The translations under genes were made by a program, and so were the position numbers. From contig NZ_CP011774.1 of assembly GCF_001412535.1 (NCBI RefSeq), forward strand, positions 57,501 to 121,500: DNA of 64,000 nt. The letters are read 5' to 3'. Position 1 is the stretch's first letter. Each line of letters begins with the position of its first letter. The notes beneath the pieces were generated by a model. It made no database searches and was not told the origin of the DNA. It saw only the letters and a list, made by a program, of their open reading frames with translations. Shown here one piece after another: positions 25,805-33,797 of this stretch. Origin of the DNA: Limnohabitans sp. 63ED37-2. GTDB taxonomy: Bacteria; Pseudomonadota; Gammaproteobacteria; Burkholderiales; Burkholderiaceae_C.

Positions 25805-26437
25805 TCAGCGTTGCACGCGAACCAGGGTGTTGTCGATGCCGTTGCTTTCGAGCTGGGTGCGGATGCGTTCGGCAGCATTCTTGTCATTGAAGGGCCCCAA
25901 GCGTACGCGGTAAACCACACGTCCGGCTTGATCTCTCTCAGAGACCTTGGCGTCAAGCCCCAATAGAGCGAGCTTGGCTTTTTGGGCATCGGCGTCGGCG
26001 CTGGTGCGGTACGCGCCCACTTGCACCACGTAGTCAAAGGGGTCGCTGGCATCGGCTGGGGCCGCGGGCGAGTTCAGTCCTGATTTGGATTTGGCCAGAT
26101 CGCCCAAGGGGTCGGCCGTCACAGCGGGGCGGGGCGGGGCAGGGGCTTTGTCGGTGGTCTTTTCCGACACCTGTGGCGTGGCGACCGGTGCACTGGCATC
26201 AGACGCCTTGGGCGTCTCGGCGGGTGCTTTGGGTTGCAAAACGCTGTTCGGGTTCCAGTCCTTGTTCTTTTCAGTTTCCTGCGTGTCTTGGGCGCTGGAG
26301 CGGGGCTGGTTTTTGTTCGAGAAAGGCGTGGGCACTTTCATGACATAAATGGCCACGGCCAAAGCGATGCCCAAGCCCAGAACCAAGCCGATGATGAAGC
26401 CCAGAAAAGTACCGCCGCGTTGGCTGTGGTGTTTCAT
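25805..26437 (-). CDS. SPOR-domain membrane protein (FtsN-like)
   Basis: 210 residues: a short cytoplasmic start (MKHHSQRGG), one membrane helix (about 12-33, FLGFIIGLVLGLGIALAVAIYVM), a long Pro/Ala/Lys-rich periplasmic linker and a C-terminal SPOR domain (about 135-210, DYVVQVGAYRTSADADAQKAKLALLGL), which binds denuded septal peptidoglycan. FtsN-like cell-division roles are typical. A GTG five codons earlier (26452) overlaps the argS stop and is an alternative start. It lies between argS and dsbA. Confidence 0.9.
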   Translation of the reverse strand: MKHHSQRGGTFLGFIIGLVLGLGIALAVAIYVMKVPTPFSNKNQPRSSAQDTQETEKNKDWNPNSVLQPKAPAETPKASDASAPVATPQVSEKTTDKAPAPPRPAVTADPLGDLAKSKSGLNSPAAPADASDPFDYVVQVGAYRTSADADAQKAKLALLGLDAKVSERDQAGRVVYRVRLGPFNDKNAAERIRTQLESNGIDNTLVRVQR

Positions 26438-26448
26438 GACAAATCCAT

Positions 26449-28158
26449 TCACATTTTTTGCGGGGCCGAAACGCCCAGCACTTTCAGGCCGTTGCGCAGC
26501 ACCTGGGCTGTGGCCGCCACCAGCGCCAAACGGGCTTGTTTGACCGTTTCGTCGTCCACCAAAATGCGCTCGGCATCGTAGTAGCTGTGGTACAGCGAGG
26601 CCAGGTCGCGCAGGTAAAAGGTCACGTCGTGTGGCGCAAAGTCGTTGGCAGCAGACGTGAGCATTTCAGGGTATTTGGCCAGGGCCAACATGAGCGCGTG
26701 GGCCTGCGGGCTTTGCAGCGGCGACAAGTCCACATGGGCGAGTGAGGCCACATCACCCCCGTCTTTTTCTTTCCAGGCGGCCAACACCGAGCAGATGCGG
26801 GCGTGGGCGTATTGCACGTAATACACCGGGTTGTCGTTGTTCTGGGCCAGGGCCAGGTCGATGTCAAAGATGTATTCGGTGTCGGGCTTGCGTGAGAGCA
26901 AGAAGAAGCGCACCGCATCTTTGCTGGTCCACTCGATCAGGTCGCGAAGCGTCACGTAGCTGCCCGCACGCTTGGAGATCTTGACCTCTTCGCCGCCGCG
27001 CATCACGCGCACCATGGTGTGCAGCACGTAGTCAGGGTAGCCCTCGGGGATGCCGACGTTGGCTGCCTGCAGGCCTGCACGCACGCGGGCAATGGTGCCG
27101 TGGTGGTCGGTGCCTTGGATGTTCACCACACGGGTGAAGCCACGTTCCCATTTGGCGATGTGGTAGGCCACATCGGGCACAAAGTAGGTGTAAGTGCCGT
27201 CGCCCTTGCGCATGACGCGGTCTTTGTCGTCGCCGTAGTCGGTGGATTTGAGCCACAGGGCACCGTCTTGTTCGTAGGTCTTGCCCGCGTCCTTGAGCTT
27301 TTGTACGGCGGTATCCACCTTGCCGCTGGTGTAGAGGCTCGACTCCAGGTAATAGTTGTCAAAGCGCACGTCAAAGGCCTTGAGGTCCAGGTCTTGTTCG
27401 CGGCGCAAATAGGCCACGGCGAACTCGCGCATGCCGTCCACATCGTTCACATCGCCGCTGGCGGTGCAGCTGCGGTCGTCGGACTGAACGGTTTTGCCCG
27501 CCAGAAAATCGTTGGCGATGTCCTGGATGTAGTCGCCGTTGTAGAACGCTTTGCTCTCGGGGTTGTCCGGGTCGGTGGGCCAAGTGGCGTCGCCGGGTTG
27601 AATGCCTTGGGCCCGCATGTGCGTGCTCTTGGCCAAGGTGCCGATCTGCACGCCCGCGTCGTTGTAATAAAACTCGCGGTAAACCTGTTGGCCTTGGGTG
27701 GAGAGCAGGTTGCAAATGGCGTCGCCCAAAGCCGCTTGGCGGCCGTGGCCCACATGCAAAGGGCCTGTGGGGTTGGCCGAGACGAACTCAACCAGCACTT
27801 TGTTCGGCTGTGCGGGTTGCTCGCCAAAGCACTCTGCCGCTTGCAGCACTTCGTGCACCACGGCTTGTTTGGCAGTGTCTTTCAAACGGATGTTGATGAA
27901 GCCCGGCCCGGCGATCTCGATGGCGTCGACCCAGCGCTCAAAAGCAGGGGTGGTCAGCAAGGCACTGCGCAGGGTTTCGGACAGTTGACGGGGGTTTTGC
28001 TTGAGGGCTTTGGCCAGCTGCATCGCAGCGGTGCAGGCCAGGTCGCCATGGGCGGCCACTTTGGGCGATTCAAAGGCCGCACGCGCACCCGCGCCGGTTT
28101 GGAGTTTTTCAAGCTCAGCGGCCAGGGCCGCGAGCAAATGTTGTTTGGCAGAAAGCAT
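26449..28158 (-). CDS. argS: Arginyl-tRNA synthetase
   Basis: 569 residues, class I. The N-terminal additional domain (1-110) is followed by VEFVSANPTGPLHVGHGRQAALGD carrying the HIGH-like HVGH, and KISKRAGSYVTLRDL as the KMSKS-like region of ArgRS. The C-terminal anticodon-binding DALR domain ends in RNGLKVLGVSAPQKM. It charges tRNA-Arg. First gene of the argS-SPOR-dsbA unit. An internal stretch around residues 190-230 (ASGDVNDVDG) is typical of betaproteobacterial versions. Confidence 0.97.
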   Translation of the reverse strand: MLSAKQHLLAALAAELEKLQTGAGARAAFESPKVAAHGDLACTAAMQLAKALKQNPRQLSETLRSALLTTPAFERWVDAIEIAGPGFINIRLKDTAKQAVVHEVLQAAECFGEQPAQPNKVLVEFVSANPTGPLHVGHGRQAALGDAICNLLSTQGQQVYREFYYNDAGVQIGTLAKSTHMRAQGIQPGDATWPTDPDNPESKAFYNGDYIQDIANDFLAGKTVQSDDRSCTASGDVNDVDGMREFAVAYLRREQDLDLKAFDVRFDNYYLESSLYTSGKVDTAVQKLKDAGKTYEQDGALWLKSTDYGDDKDRVMRKGDGTYTYFVPDVAYHIAKWERGFTRVVNIQGTDHHGTIARVRAGLQAANVGIPEGYPDYVLHTMVRVMRGGEEVKISKRAGSYVTLRDLIEWTSKDAVRFFLLSRKPDTEYIFDIDLALAQNNDNPVYYVQYAHARICSVLAAWKEKDGGDVASLAHVDLSPLQSPQAHALMLALAKYPEMLTSAANDFAPHDVTFYLRDLASLYHSYYDAERILVDDETVKQARLALVAATAQVLRNGLKVLGVSAPQKM

Positions 28159-28345
28159 AGTTTCCGATTTTACGGGGGCGGGGGGCTTTGACGCTGCTGG
28201 GCGGCTGCCATGGGCGGTTTTATGTGCTGCTATTACAGTTGGTCACAACTGCTGTCGCCCCCCGGTGCGCTTGTCGCGTTAATCAGTGGACTGCACAAAC
28301 CTGTGCGGTGTCATTGTTTCTTGAGTCATTTTTTGGAGTACACAC

Positions 28346-28696
28346 ATGCGTCACATCCTCTCTATCGCGGCTTTGGGTTTTGCTTTGGTTTCTGGCACCA
28401 CTTTCGCGGCCGACCCCGCCAAGCCTGCCGCTGCAGCAACCGCCGCTGCCCCTGTCCCTGCCCCTGCCGCCTCTGCCCCTGCAGCCGAGAAATCAGCCCA
28501 ACAAAACAAAATGGCCACCTGCAACAAGGAAGCCGAAGGCAAAAAAGGCGATGAGCGCAAAGCCTTCATGAAAGACTGCCTGAGCGCCAACAAGCAGGAA
28601 AAGCAGCAAAACAAAATGAAGACCTGCAACAAGGAAGCCGAAGGCAAAAAAGGTGACGAGCGCAAGGCCTTCATGTCAGAGTGCTTGAAGAAGTAA
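28346..28696 (+). CDS. Secreted PsiF-repeat protein
   Basis: 116 residues: a signal peptide (MRHILSIAALGFALVSGTTFA), an Ala/Pro-rich spacer (about 23-48) and two nearly identical repeats of the PsiF type, each of the form MxTCNKEAEGKKGDERKAFM-x-C-L, with two cysteines per repeat. E. coli PsiF is phosphate-starvation inducible, but its function is not known. The 187 bases upstream hold no other gene. The perfect repetition suggests recent internal duplication. Confidence 0.9.
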   Translation: MRHILSIAALGFALVSGTTFAADPAKPAAAATAAAPVPAPAASAPAAEKSAQQNKMATCNKEAEGKKGDERKAFMKDCLSANKQEKQQNKMKTCNKEAEGKKGDERKAFMSECLKK

Positions 28697-28724
28697 GCGC
28701 AGCGTTCAAGTTTCCCTCCAGGTT

Positions 28725-28752
28725 GGATGCGCCCGCTTTGGCGGGCGCATCC
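28725..28752. terminator. GC-rich perfect hairpin between convergent psiF-like and LysR genes
   Basis: GGATGCGCCCGC and GCGGGCGCATCC form a perfect 12-bp stem around a TTTG loop. No T-run follows on either strand, so it may end transcription inefficiently or mark a two-way termination zone. It is the only structure in the 118-base gap. Confidence 0.6.
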
Positions 28753-28814
28753 ATTGGGGGCAAGCCAAACCCTGTCCGGGGTGATGGGTGGATGGCCCCT
28801 ATACCGGTGGTTTT

Positions 28815-29738
28815 TCAGCCCTTGGCGGTTTGCCAGTAACCGGGTTGCGCGTAATGGTGTTTCAGGTGATCGATCCACAAGCGCACACGCAGTGGCAAAT
28901 GCTTGCGCTGTGAAAACACCACAAAAATCCCGTTCGGAGGTGCCGCAAAATCTTCCAGAACGGCCACCAATTGGCCCGAGCTGATTTCACCCTCCACTTC
29001 CCAAGTGCTGCGCCAGGCGATGCCGTAACCGGCCAGGCACCAGTCGTGCAGCACTTGCCCGTCCGAGCAGTCAAGCGGCCCGCCCGGGCGCAGGTGCACC
29101 ACGTCCTGGCCTTGCGCGGGGTTGCGAAAGGCCCAGCCTCGGGTTTGCGAAGCATCGCTCGACAAGGTCAGGCAGTCGTGTTGCAGCAAGTCCGAAGGCT
29201 GCAAGGGCGTGCCCCGCCGCGCCAGATAGCCCGGCGTGGCCACACACAGGCGGCGGTTGTCGGCCATGCGCACGCTCACCAGCGAGCTGTCCGGCAGGTC
29301 GCCCACACGCACCGCGCAGTCAAAGCCTTCGGCGGCCAGGTCGACCACACGGTCGCTGAGGTTGAGCGAGATCGTGACATCGGGGTGCAGTTCCCGAAAA
29401 CGCGGCACCAAAGGGGCCACGTGGCGCCTGCCAAAACCGGCTGGGGCGGTGATGCGCAAATGGCCACTGGCCTTGACGCCACCTGCCGATACACTGGCTT
29501 CGGCATTGGCCACATCCGAGAGCAGTCGTTGGCAGTCTTCCAAAAAAGCGCTGCCTTCGTGGGTCAAGGTGATGCGCCGTGTGGTGCGCACCAAGAGCTT
29601 GACGCCCAGGCTTTCCTCCAGCGCATCGAGCCTGCGGCCGATGATGGCCGGGGCCACACCCTCGGCCCGGGCCGCAGCGGTCAGGCTGCCTTTGGTGGCA
29701 ACCGAAACAAAGGTTTCGAAAGCTTTGAGCTTGTCCAT
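28815..29738 (-). CDS. LysR-family transcriptional regulator
   Basis: 307 residues. The N-terminal winged helix reads MDKLKAFETFVSVATKGSLTAAARAEGV...IIGRRLDALEESLG; the effector domain spans about 90-300. It resembles the large CrgA/AaeR-like group that often regulates oxidoreductases or efflux. It precedes HMG-CoA lyase's stop by 72 bases on the same strand, so it is not clearly linked with it. No divergent partner is next to its start, so the target is not evident. Confidence 0.88.
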   Translation of the reverse strand: MDKLKAFETFVSVATKGSLTAAARAEGVAPAIIGRRLDALEESLGVKLLVRTTRRITLTHEGSAFLEDCQRLLSDVANAEASVSAGGVKASGHLRITAPAGFGRRHVAPLVPRFRELHPDVTISLNLSDRVVDLAAEGFDCAVRVGDLPDSSLVSVRMADNRRLCVATPGYLARRGTPLQPSDLLQHDCLTLSSDASQTRGWAFRNPAQGQDVVHLRPGGPLDCSDGQVLHDWCLAGYGIAWRSTWEVEGEISSGQLVAVLEDFAAPPNGIFVVFSQRKHLPLRVRLWIDHLKHHYAQPGYWQTAKG

Positions 29739-29810
29739 GCGACCCGATTATGCGGGTTCAAGGTTGCAATGCGGTCATTGTGGCGTTTGATTGATGCGAT
29801 CACCGTGCGT

Positions 29811-30740
29811 TTAAGCGGTGGGCCACCCTTTGGGCAAACCTGCTTCAGGTGTCATGCCATACAGCGGCTCGCCAGGCAGCCCGGCTTGGAGCGGCTCTCG
29901 GGCAGCCATGAGCCGGACCAGATCGATGCCGGTGTTCATGCCCATGGCTTCGAACATGAAGACCAAGTCTTCGGTCACCACATTGCCCGAAGCACCCGGC
30001 GCATAAGGGCAGCCGCCCAGGCCGCCCAGCGAGCTGTCGAAGGTGCGCACGCCTGCCTCGTAGGCGGCCAGGCAATTGGCCAGTCCCAAGCCTCGGGTGT
30101 TGTGCATGTGGGCTGCGCCCGTCAAGGGGCCAATTTCGTTGAACAGGGCTTTGAACAAGCGCGTGACCTGCGCCGGGTTGCCCATGCCGGTGGTGTCCGA
30201 CAGGCCGATCTCGTTCACACCCGCTTGCGCCAGTTGCACCGCCAGGCGCAGCACATCGCCTTCGGGCACCAAGCCCTGCAAAGTGCAGCCAAAGGCGGTG
30301 GACATGCCCACCTCAACCGGCACGCCGGGTGCGATCTCATCGCGCAGACGCAACACGGCCCGAACCTCTTCGACCATGGCTTCAGGCGTCTTGCGCACAT
30401 TGGCCAGCGAGTGCGCGGTGCTGGCCGACACGGGCAGCGTGATCTTTTGCGCCCCGGCCTCCAGCGCCGCCTTGGCGCCGCGCAAGTTGGGCACCAAGGC
30501 CATCACTCGGACGCCGCTGTGGCGCAGCGCGTGCTGCACCACCTGCGCGGCATCGGCCATTTGCGGCAAGAGTTGGGCGGGTACAAACGAGGCGACTTCA
30601 ATCTCGCGCAAGCCCGCTGCTGCCAGCGCGTCTATCCAGCGCAGCTTGTCGGCGGTGGGCATGGTGGCTTTGACCGACTGCAGGCCATCACGCGGGCCGA
30701 CTTCGCTGATCAGGACTTCTGGGCTTGGGAGACGTGTCAT
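29811..30740 (-). CDS. Hydroxymethylglutaryl-CoA lyase
   Basis: 309 residues, a TIM-barrel DRE-metallolyase. EVGPRDGLQSVKA at the N terminus carries the catalytic Arg-Asp, HMHNTRGLGLAN holds the metal-binding His pair, and GLGGCPYAPGASGN has the catalytic Cys of the HMGL signature. It cleaves HMG-CoA to acetoacetate and acetyl-CoA, the last step of leucine breakdown. ATG 30740 (MTRLPSPEV) was chosen over one six codons upstream. It diverges from malate synthase. The leucine-pathway liu genes are not in the window. Confidence 0.93.
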   Translation of the reverse strand: MTRLPSPEVLISEVGPRDGLQSVKATMPTADKLRWIDALAAAGLREIEVASFVPAQLLPQMADAAQVVQHALRHSGVRVMALVPNLRGAKAALEAGAQKITLPVSASTAHSLANVRKTPEAMVEEVRAVLRLRDEIAPGVPVEVGMSTAFGCTLQGLVPEGDVLRLAVQLAQAGVNEIGLSDTTGMGNPAQVTRLFKALFNEIGPLTGAAHMHNTRGLGLANCLAAYEAGVRTFDSSLGGLGGCPYAPGASGNVVTEDLVFMFEAMGMNTGIDLVRLMAAREPLQAGLPGEPLYGMTPEAGLPKGWPTA

Positions 30741-30845
30741 GCCTGAATTAAACCGCATTGCGCGGTCAGTTCCAATAACCCCATTCAGGCCGTGATTTGT
30801 GATTAAAAGTCATGGGTCTATGCAGTTTCGGCGTCTTTATCGGTG

Positions 30846-30859
30846 TCTAAATTTAGAAT
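30846..30859 (+). promoter_or_regulatory. Perfect palindrome with a -10-like element upstream of malate synthase G
   Basis: TCTAAATTTAGA (30846-30857) is a perfect 12-base palindrome and overlaps TAGAAT (30854-30859), five of six matches to the sigma-70 -10 consensus. No good -35 lies at the right distance, which would fit activator dependence. It stands about 90 bases before glcB in the gap shared with the divergent HMG-CoA lyase. Confidence 0.4.
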
Positions 30860-30948
30860 AGAGTGCTTGGTATCTTTGGCCGCTCTGCAGATGTCACTTT
30901 GCACGACTCGGCCCGATCTGATTTTTTGACTTGACCCGAGAGGTTTTC

Positions 30949-33180
30949 ATGACTGCACGCACCGCGATCCACAACCTGCAAGTGGCCAATCCCTTGCTGA
31001 GTTTCATCAACGACCAGATGCTGCCCGCCACAGGCGTGGACAAAGACAAGTTCTGGAAGGGCTTCAACGACATCGTGGCCGACCTGGCCCCGAAGAACAT
31101 CGCCTTGCTGGCCGAGCGCGACCGCATCCAGACCGCCATGGACCAGTGGCACACCGCCAACCCCGGCCCGGTCGCAGAAGGCAAGGCCATGAAGGCCTAC
31201 CGCAAATACCTCGCCCAAATTGGCTACTTGGTGCCCGAGCCCAAAAACGCCCAAGCCACTACCGCCAACGTGGACGCCGAGCTGGCCAAGCTCGCTGGCC
31301 CTCAGCTGGTCGTGCCGATTTTGAATGCCCGTTACGCCCTGAACGCCGCCAACGCCCGTTGGGGTTCTTTGTACGACGCGCTGTATGGCACCGACGCGAT
31401 CAGCGAAGCCGATGGCTGCGAAAAAGGCACGGGCTACAACCCCCAGCGCGGCGCCAAAGTCATCGACTACTGCCGCAACGTGCTCGACCGCACAGCACCG
31501 CTCAAGACCGGCTCGCATGTGGGCAGCAAGGGTTACGCCGTGAAAGCAGGCAAGCTGGTCGTGACCCTGGCCAACGGCAAGAACACGACCTTGGCGAATG
31601 ACAAGCAGTTCGTGGGCTACACCGGCGACGCCAAGGCGCCTGCTTCGGTGCTGTTCGTGCACAACGGCATCCACCTGGACCTGCAAATCAACAAGTCCAC
31701 GCCGATTGGCAAGACCGACCCGGCTGGTGTGTCCGACCTGATCGCTGAAAGCGCTTTGTCCACCATCCTGGACCTGGAAGACTCGGTCGCCGCTGTGGAC
31801 GCCGACGACAAAGTCTTGGCCTATGCCAACTGGCTGGGCATCTTGCAAGGCACCCTGAGCGAAGAAGTGCAAAAGGGCGGCAAGACGTTCACCCGCACCA
31901 TGAACGGTGACCGTGAATACACCAAGCCTGCTGGCAAAGGCACCGTCAAGCTGCACGGCCGCTCGCTCATGTTTGTGCGCAACGTCGGTCACCTGATGAC
32001 CAACCCCGCCATCCTCTACAAAGGCGCAGACGGCAAAAACCACGAGATCCCTGAAGGCATCCTGGACGCCATGGTCACCGTGACCTGCGCCTTGGTGGAC
32101 CTGCAGAAAAAGTCTTCGCACCCCCTGCGCAACAGCCGCACGGGCAGCGTCTACATCGTCAAGCCCAAGATGCACGGCCCCGCTGAAGTCGCGTTCGCCG
32201 ACGAGCTGTTTGGCCGGGTTGAAAAAGTCATCGGCATGAAGCCCTCGACGGTGAAGCTGGGCATCATGGACGAAGAGCGCCGCACCAGCGCCAACCTCAA
32301 AGCCTGCATTGCCGCCGCCAAGAGCCGCGTGGCCTTCATCAACACGGGCTTTTTGGACCGCACGGGCGACGAGATGCACACCTGCATGTTGGCCGGGCCC
32401 GTCATGCGCAAGGGCGACATCAAGAACAGCACTTGGTTGGGCGCGTATGAGAAAAACAACGTCAACGTGGGTCTGGCCTGCGGCTTGCGTGGCCGCGCCC
32501 AAATCGGCAAAGGCATGTGGGCCATGCCCGACCTGATGGCCGACATGCTGAAAGCCAAAATCGGCCACCCCATGGCCGGTGCCAACACGGCTTGGGTGCC
32601 CAGCCCCACCGCCGCCACGCTGCACGCCATGCACTACCACCAAGTGGACGTGCCTGCCCTGCAAAAGCAGATGGAAAAGGCCGTGGCCAAGCAAGACCCG
32701 AAACAACTGCGCGAAGACACGCTCAATGCTTTGCTGCAGTTCCCTGTGGTCGCGAAAGACGCCGCCAACTGGTCGGCCGAAGACAAGCAAAAAGAACTCG
32801 ACAACAACGCCCAAGGCATCTTGGGTTATGTGGTGCGCTGGGTGGACCAAGGCGTGGGCTGCTCCAAGGTGCCCGACATCAACGGCGTGGGCCTGATGGA
32901 AGACCGCGCCACCTTGCGCATCAGCAGCCAGCACATGGCCAACTGGATGCAGCACGGCGTGGTGACCGAAAAGCAAGTCAAGCAAACCATGGAGCGCATG
33001 GCCGCTGTGGTGGACGCGCAAAACGCGGGCGACGCGGCTTACCAGCCCATGGCCGGTAACTTTGCCAAGTCGGCAGCCTACAAAGCGGCTTGTGACCTGG
33101 TCTTCAAAGGCAAGGCACAACCCTCCGGTTACACCGAGCCTTTGCTGCACGCTTGGCGTCTGAAGGTCAAAGCGGCCTGA
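30949..33180 (+). CDS. glcB: Malate synthase G
   Basis: 743 residues, close to the E. coli isoform G (723). Recognised from NPLLSFINDQMLPATGVDKD at the start, TILDLEDSVAAVDADDKVLAY, GRSLMFVRNVGHLMTN, IKNSTWLGAYEKNNVNVGLACG and VRWVDQGVGCSKVPDI. It condenses glyoxylate with acetyl-CoA to malate, used with glycolate or acetate metabolism. ATG 30949 has a GAGAGG site; a frame six codons longer lacks one. It is monocistronic, with its own terminator. Confidence 0.97.
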   Translation: MTARTAIHNLQVANPLLSFINDQMLPATGVDKDKFWKGFNDIVADLAPKNIALLAERDRIQTAMDQWHTANPGPVAEGKAMKAYRKYLAQIGYLVPEPKNAQATTANVDAELAKLAGPQLVVPILNARYALNAANARWGSLYDALYGTDAISEADGCEKGTGYNPQRGAKVIDYCRNVLDRTAPLKTGSHVGSKGYAVKAGKLVVTLANGKNTTLANDKQFVGYTGDAKAPASVLFVHNGIHLDLQINKSTPIGKTDPAGVSDLIAESALSTILDLEDSVAAVDADDKVLAYANWLGILQGTLSEEVQKGGKTFTRTMNGDREYTKPAGKGTVKLHGRSLMFVRNVGHLMTNPAILYKGADGKNHEIPEGILDAMVTVTCALVDLQKKSSHPLRNSRTGSVYIVKPKMHGPAEVAFADELFGRVEKVIGMKPSTVKLGIMDEERRTSANLKACIAAAKSRVAFINTGFLDRTGDEMHTCMLAGPVMRKGDIKNSTWLGAYEKNNVNVGLACGLRGRAQIGKGMWAMPDLMADMLKAKIGHPMAGANTAWVPSPTAATLHAMHYHQVDVPALQKQMEKAVAKQDPKQLREDTLNALLQFPVVAKDAANWSAEDKQKELDNNAQGILGYVVRWVDQGVGCSKVPDINGVGLMEDRATLRISSQHMANWMQHGVVTEKQVKQTMERMAAVVDAQNAGDAAYQPMAGNFAKSAAYKAACDLVFKGKAQPSGYTEPLLHAWRLKVKAA

Positions 33181-33217
33181 AAGCGCTGGGGCCTGATACG
33201 GTCCGATGCTTGAACAA

Positions 33218-33242
33218 ACGGCTCCTTCGGGAGCCGTTTTGC
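33218..33242 (+). terminator. Rho-independent terminator after malate synthase G
   Basis: AACGGCTCC-TTCG-GGAGCCGTT is a perfect 9-bp stem on a stable tetraloop, followed by TTTT. It lies 38 bases after the glcB stop. Confidence 0.93.
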
Positions 33243-33301
33243 TGTGGGTCATGCCTTGAGGCATCGGTCATGCCTGAAAATAGGGGTTTGAGGAGGGCGC
33301 G

Positions 33302-33535
33302 ATGCGCTGGATAGACCGTATTCCGATGTTGTGGTTGGTGGGCATTGCCGTTTACTTGGCGGGAGCCCCGTTTGTGCCCGAGCCGCATCTGGTGGAGAAG
33401 TGGCGCATGCTCTTGCAAGGCAGCTTGAGCAAACCCATCGACATTTTTGATTTCTTCTTACACACCATGCCCATGGTGGTGCTGGCCATTCGCCTGTGGC
33501 GTGACGCGAAGCGCCGCCGCCAGGGCAAGGACTGA
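33302..33535 (+). CDS. Small membrane protein, unknown function
   Basis: 77 residues with a strong GAGGAGG ribosome site. Two hydrophobic segments, about 8-24 (PMLWLVGIAVYLAGAPF) and 50-64 (FFLHTMPMVVLAIRLW), flank a loop, and the C terminus is Lys/Arg-rich (RDAKRRRQGKD), so both ends are probably cytoplasmic. I do not recognise a family. It is followed 10 bases later by the CWC protein and then an exporter, suggesting one operon. Confidence 0.75.
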   Translation: MRWIDRIPMLWLVGIAVYLAGAPFVPEPHLVEKWRMLLQGSLSKPIDIFDFFLHTMPMVVLAIRLWRDAKRRRQGKD

Positions 33536-33545
33536 GTCCGACCCC

Positions 33546-33797
33546 ATGACGCAGCAGGCTCTTGACCCTTGTCGCTGTCCATTGTGTGGGCAGCCCAACG
33601 CCTGCGCCATGGCCATGTCCAACAGCGGAGGTGCAGAGCCAGGGCCATGCTGGTGCACGCTGGTTCAGTTCAGTGCCGATTTGCTGAAACAAGTGCCGAA
33701 AGCCGCACGCAACAAAGCTTGCATTTGCGCAGCCTGTGTGGCGGCGTCCGAGCAGCCGTCCCAAGGCAAAAGCCAAGGCGAAAGCGAAGTTGCATGA
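33546..33797 (+). CDS. Cysteine-rich CWC-family protein
   Basis: 83 residues. It opens with CRCPLCGQPNACAMA (11-25), then CWCTLVQFSADLL and NKACICAACVAA, eight cysteines or so in CxxC-like spacing, the CWC pattern, which probably binds zinc or iron. The function is unknown. The stop overlaps the MFS start by 4 nt (ATGA), so it is coupled to the exporter. The longer upstream frame is a shadow of the small membrane protein gene. Confidence 0.82.
   Translation: MTQQALDPCRCPLCGQPNACAMAMSNSGGAEPGPCWCTLVQFSADLLKQVPKAARNKACICAACVAASEQPSQGKSQGESEVA

Noticed and set aside
30853..33264. 803-codon open frame on the minus strand
   Set aside because: Antisense shadow of malate synthase G, whose family motifs are unambiguous.
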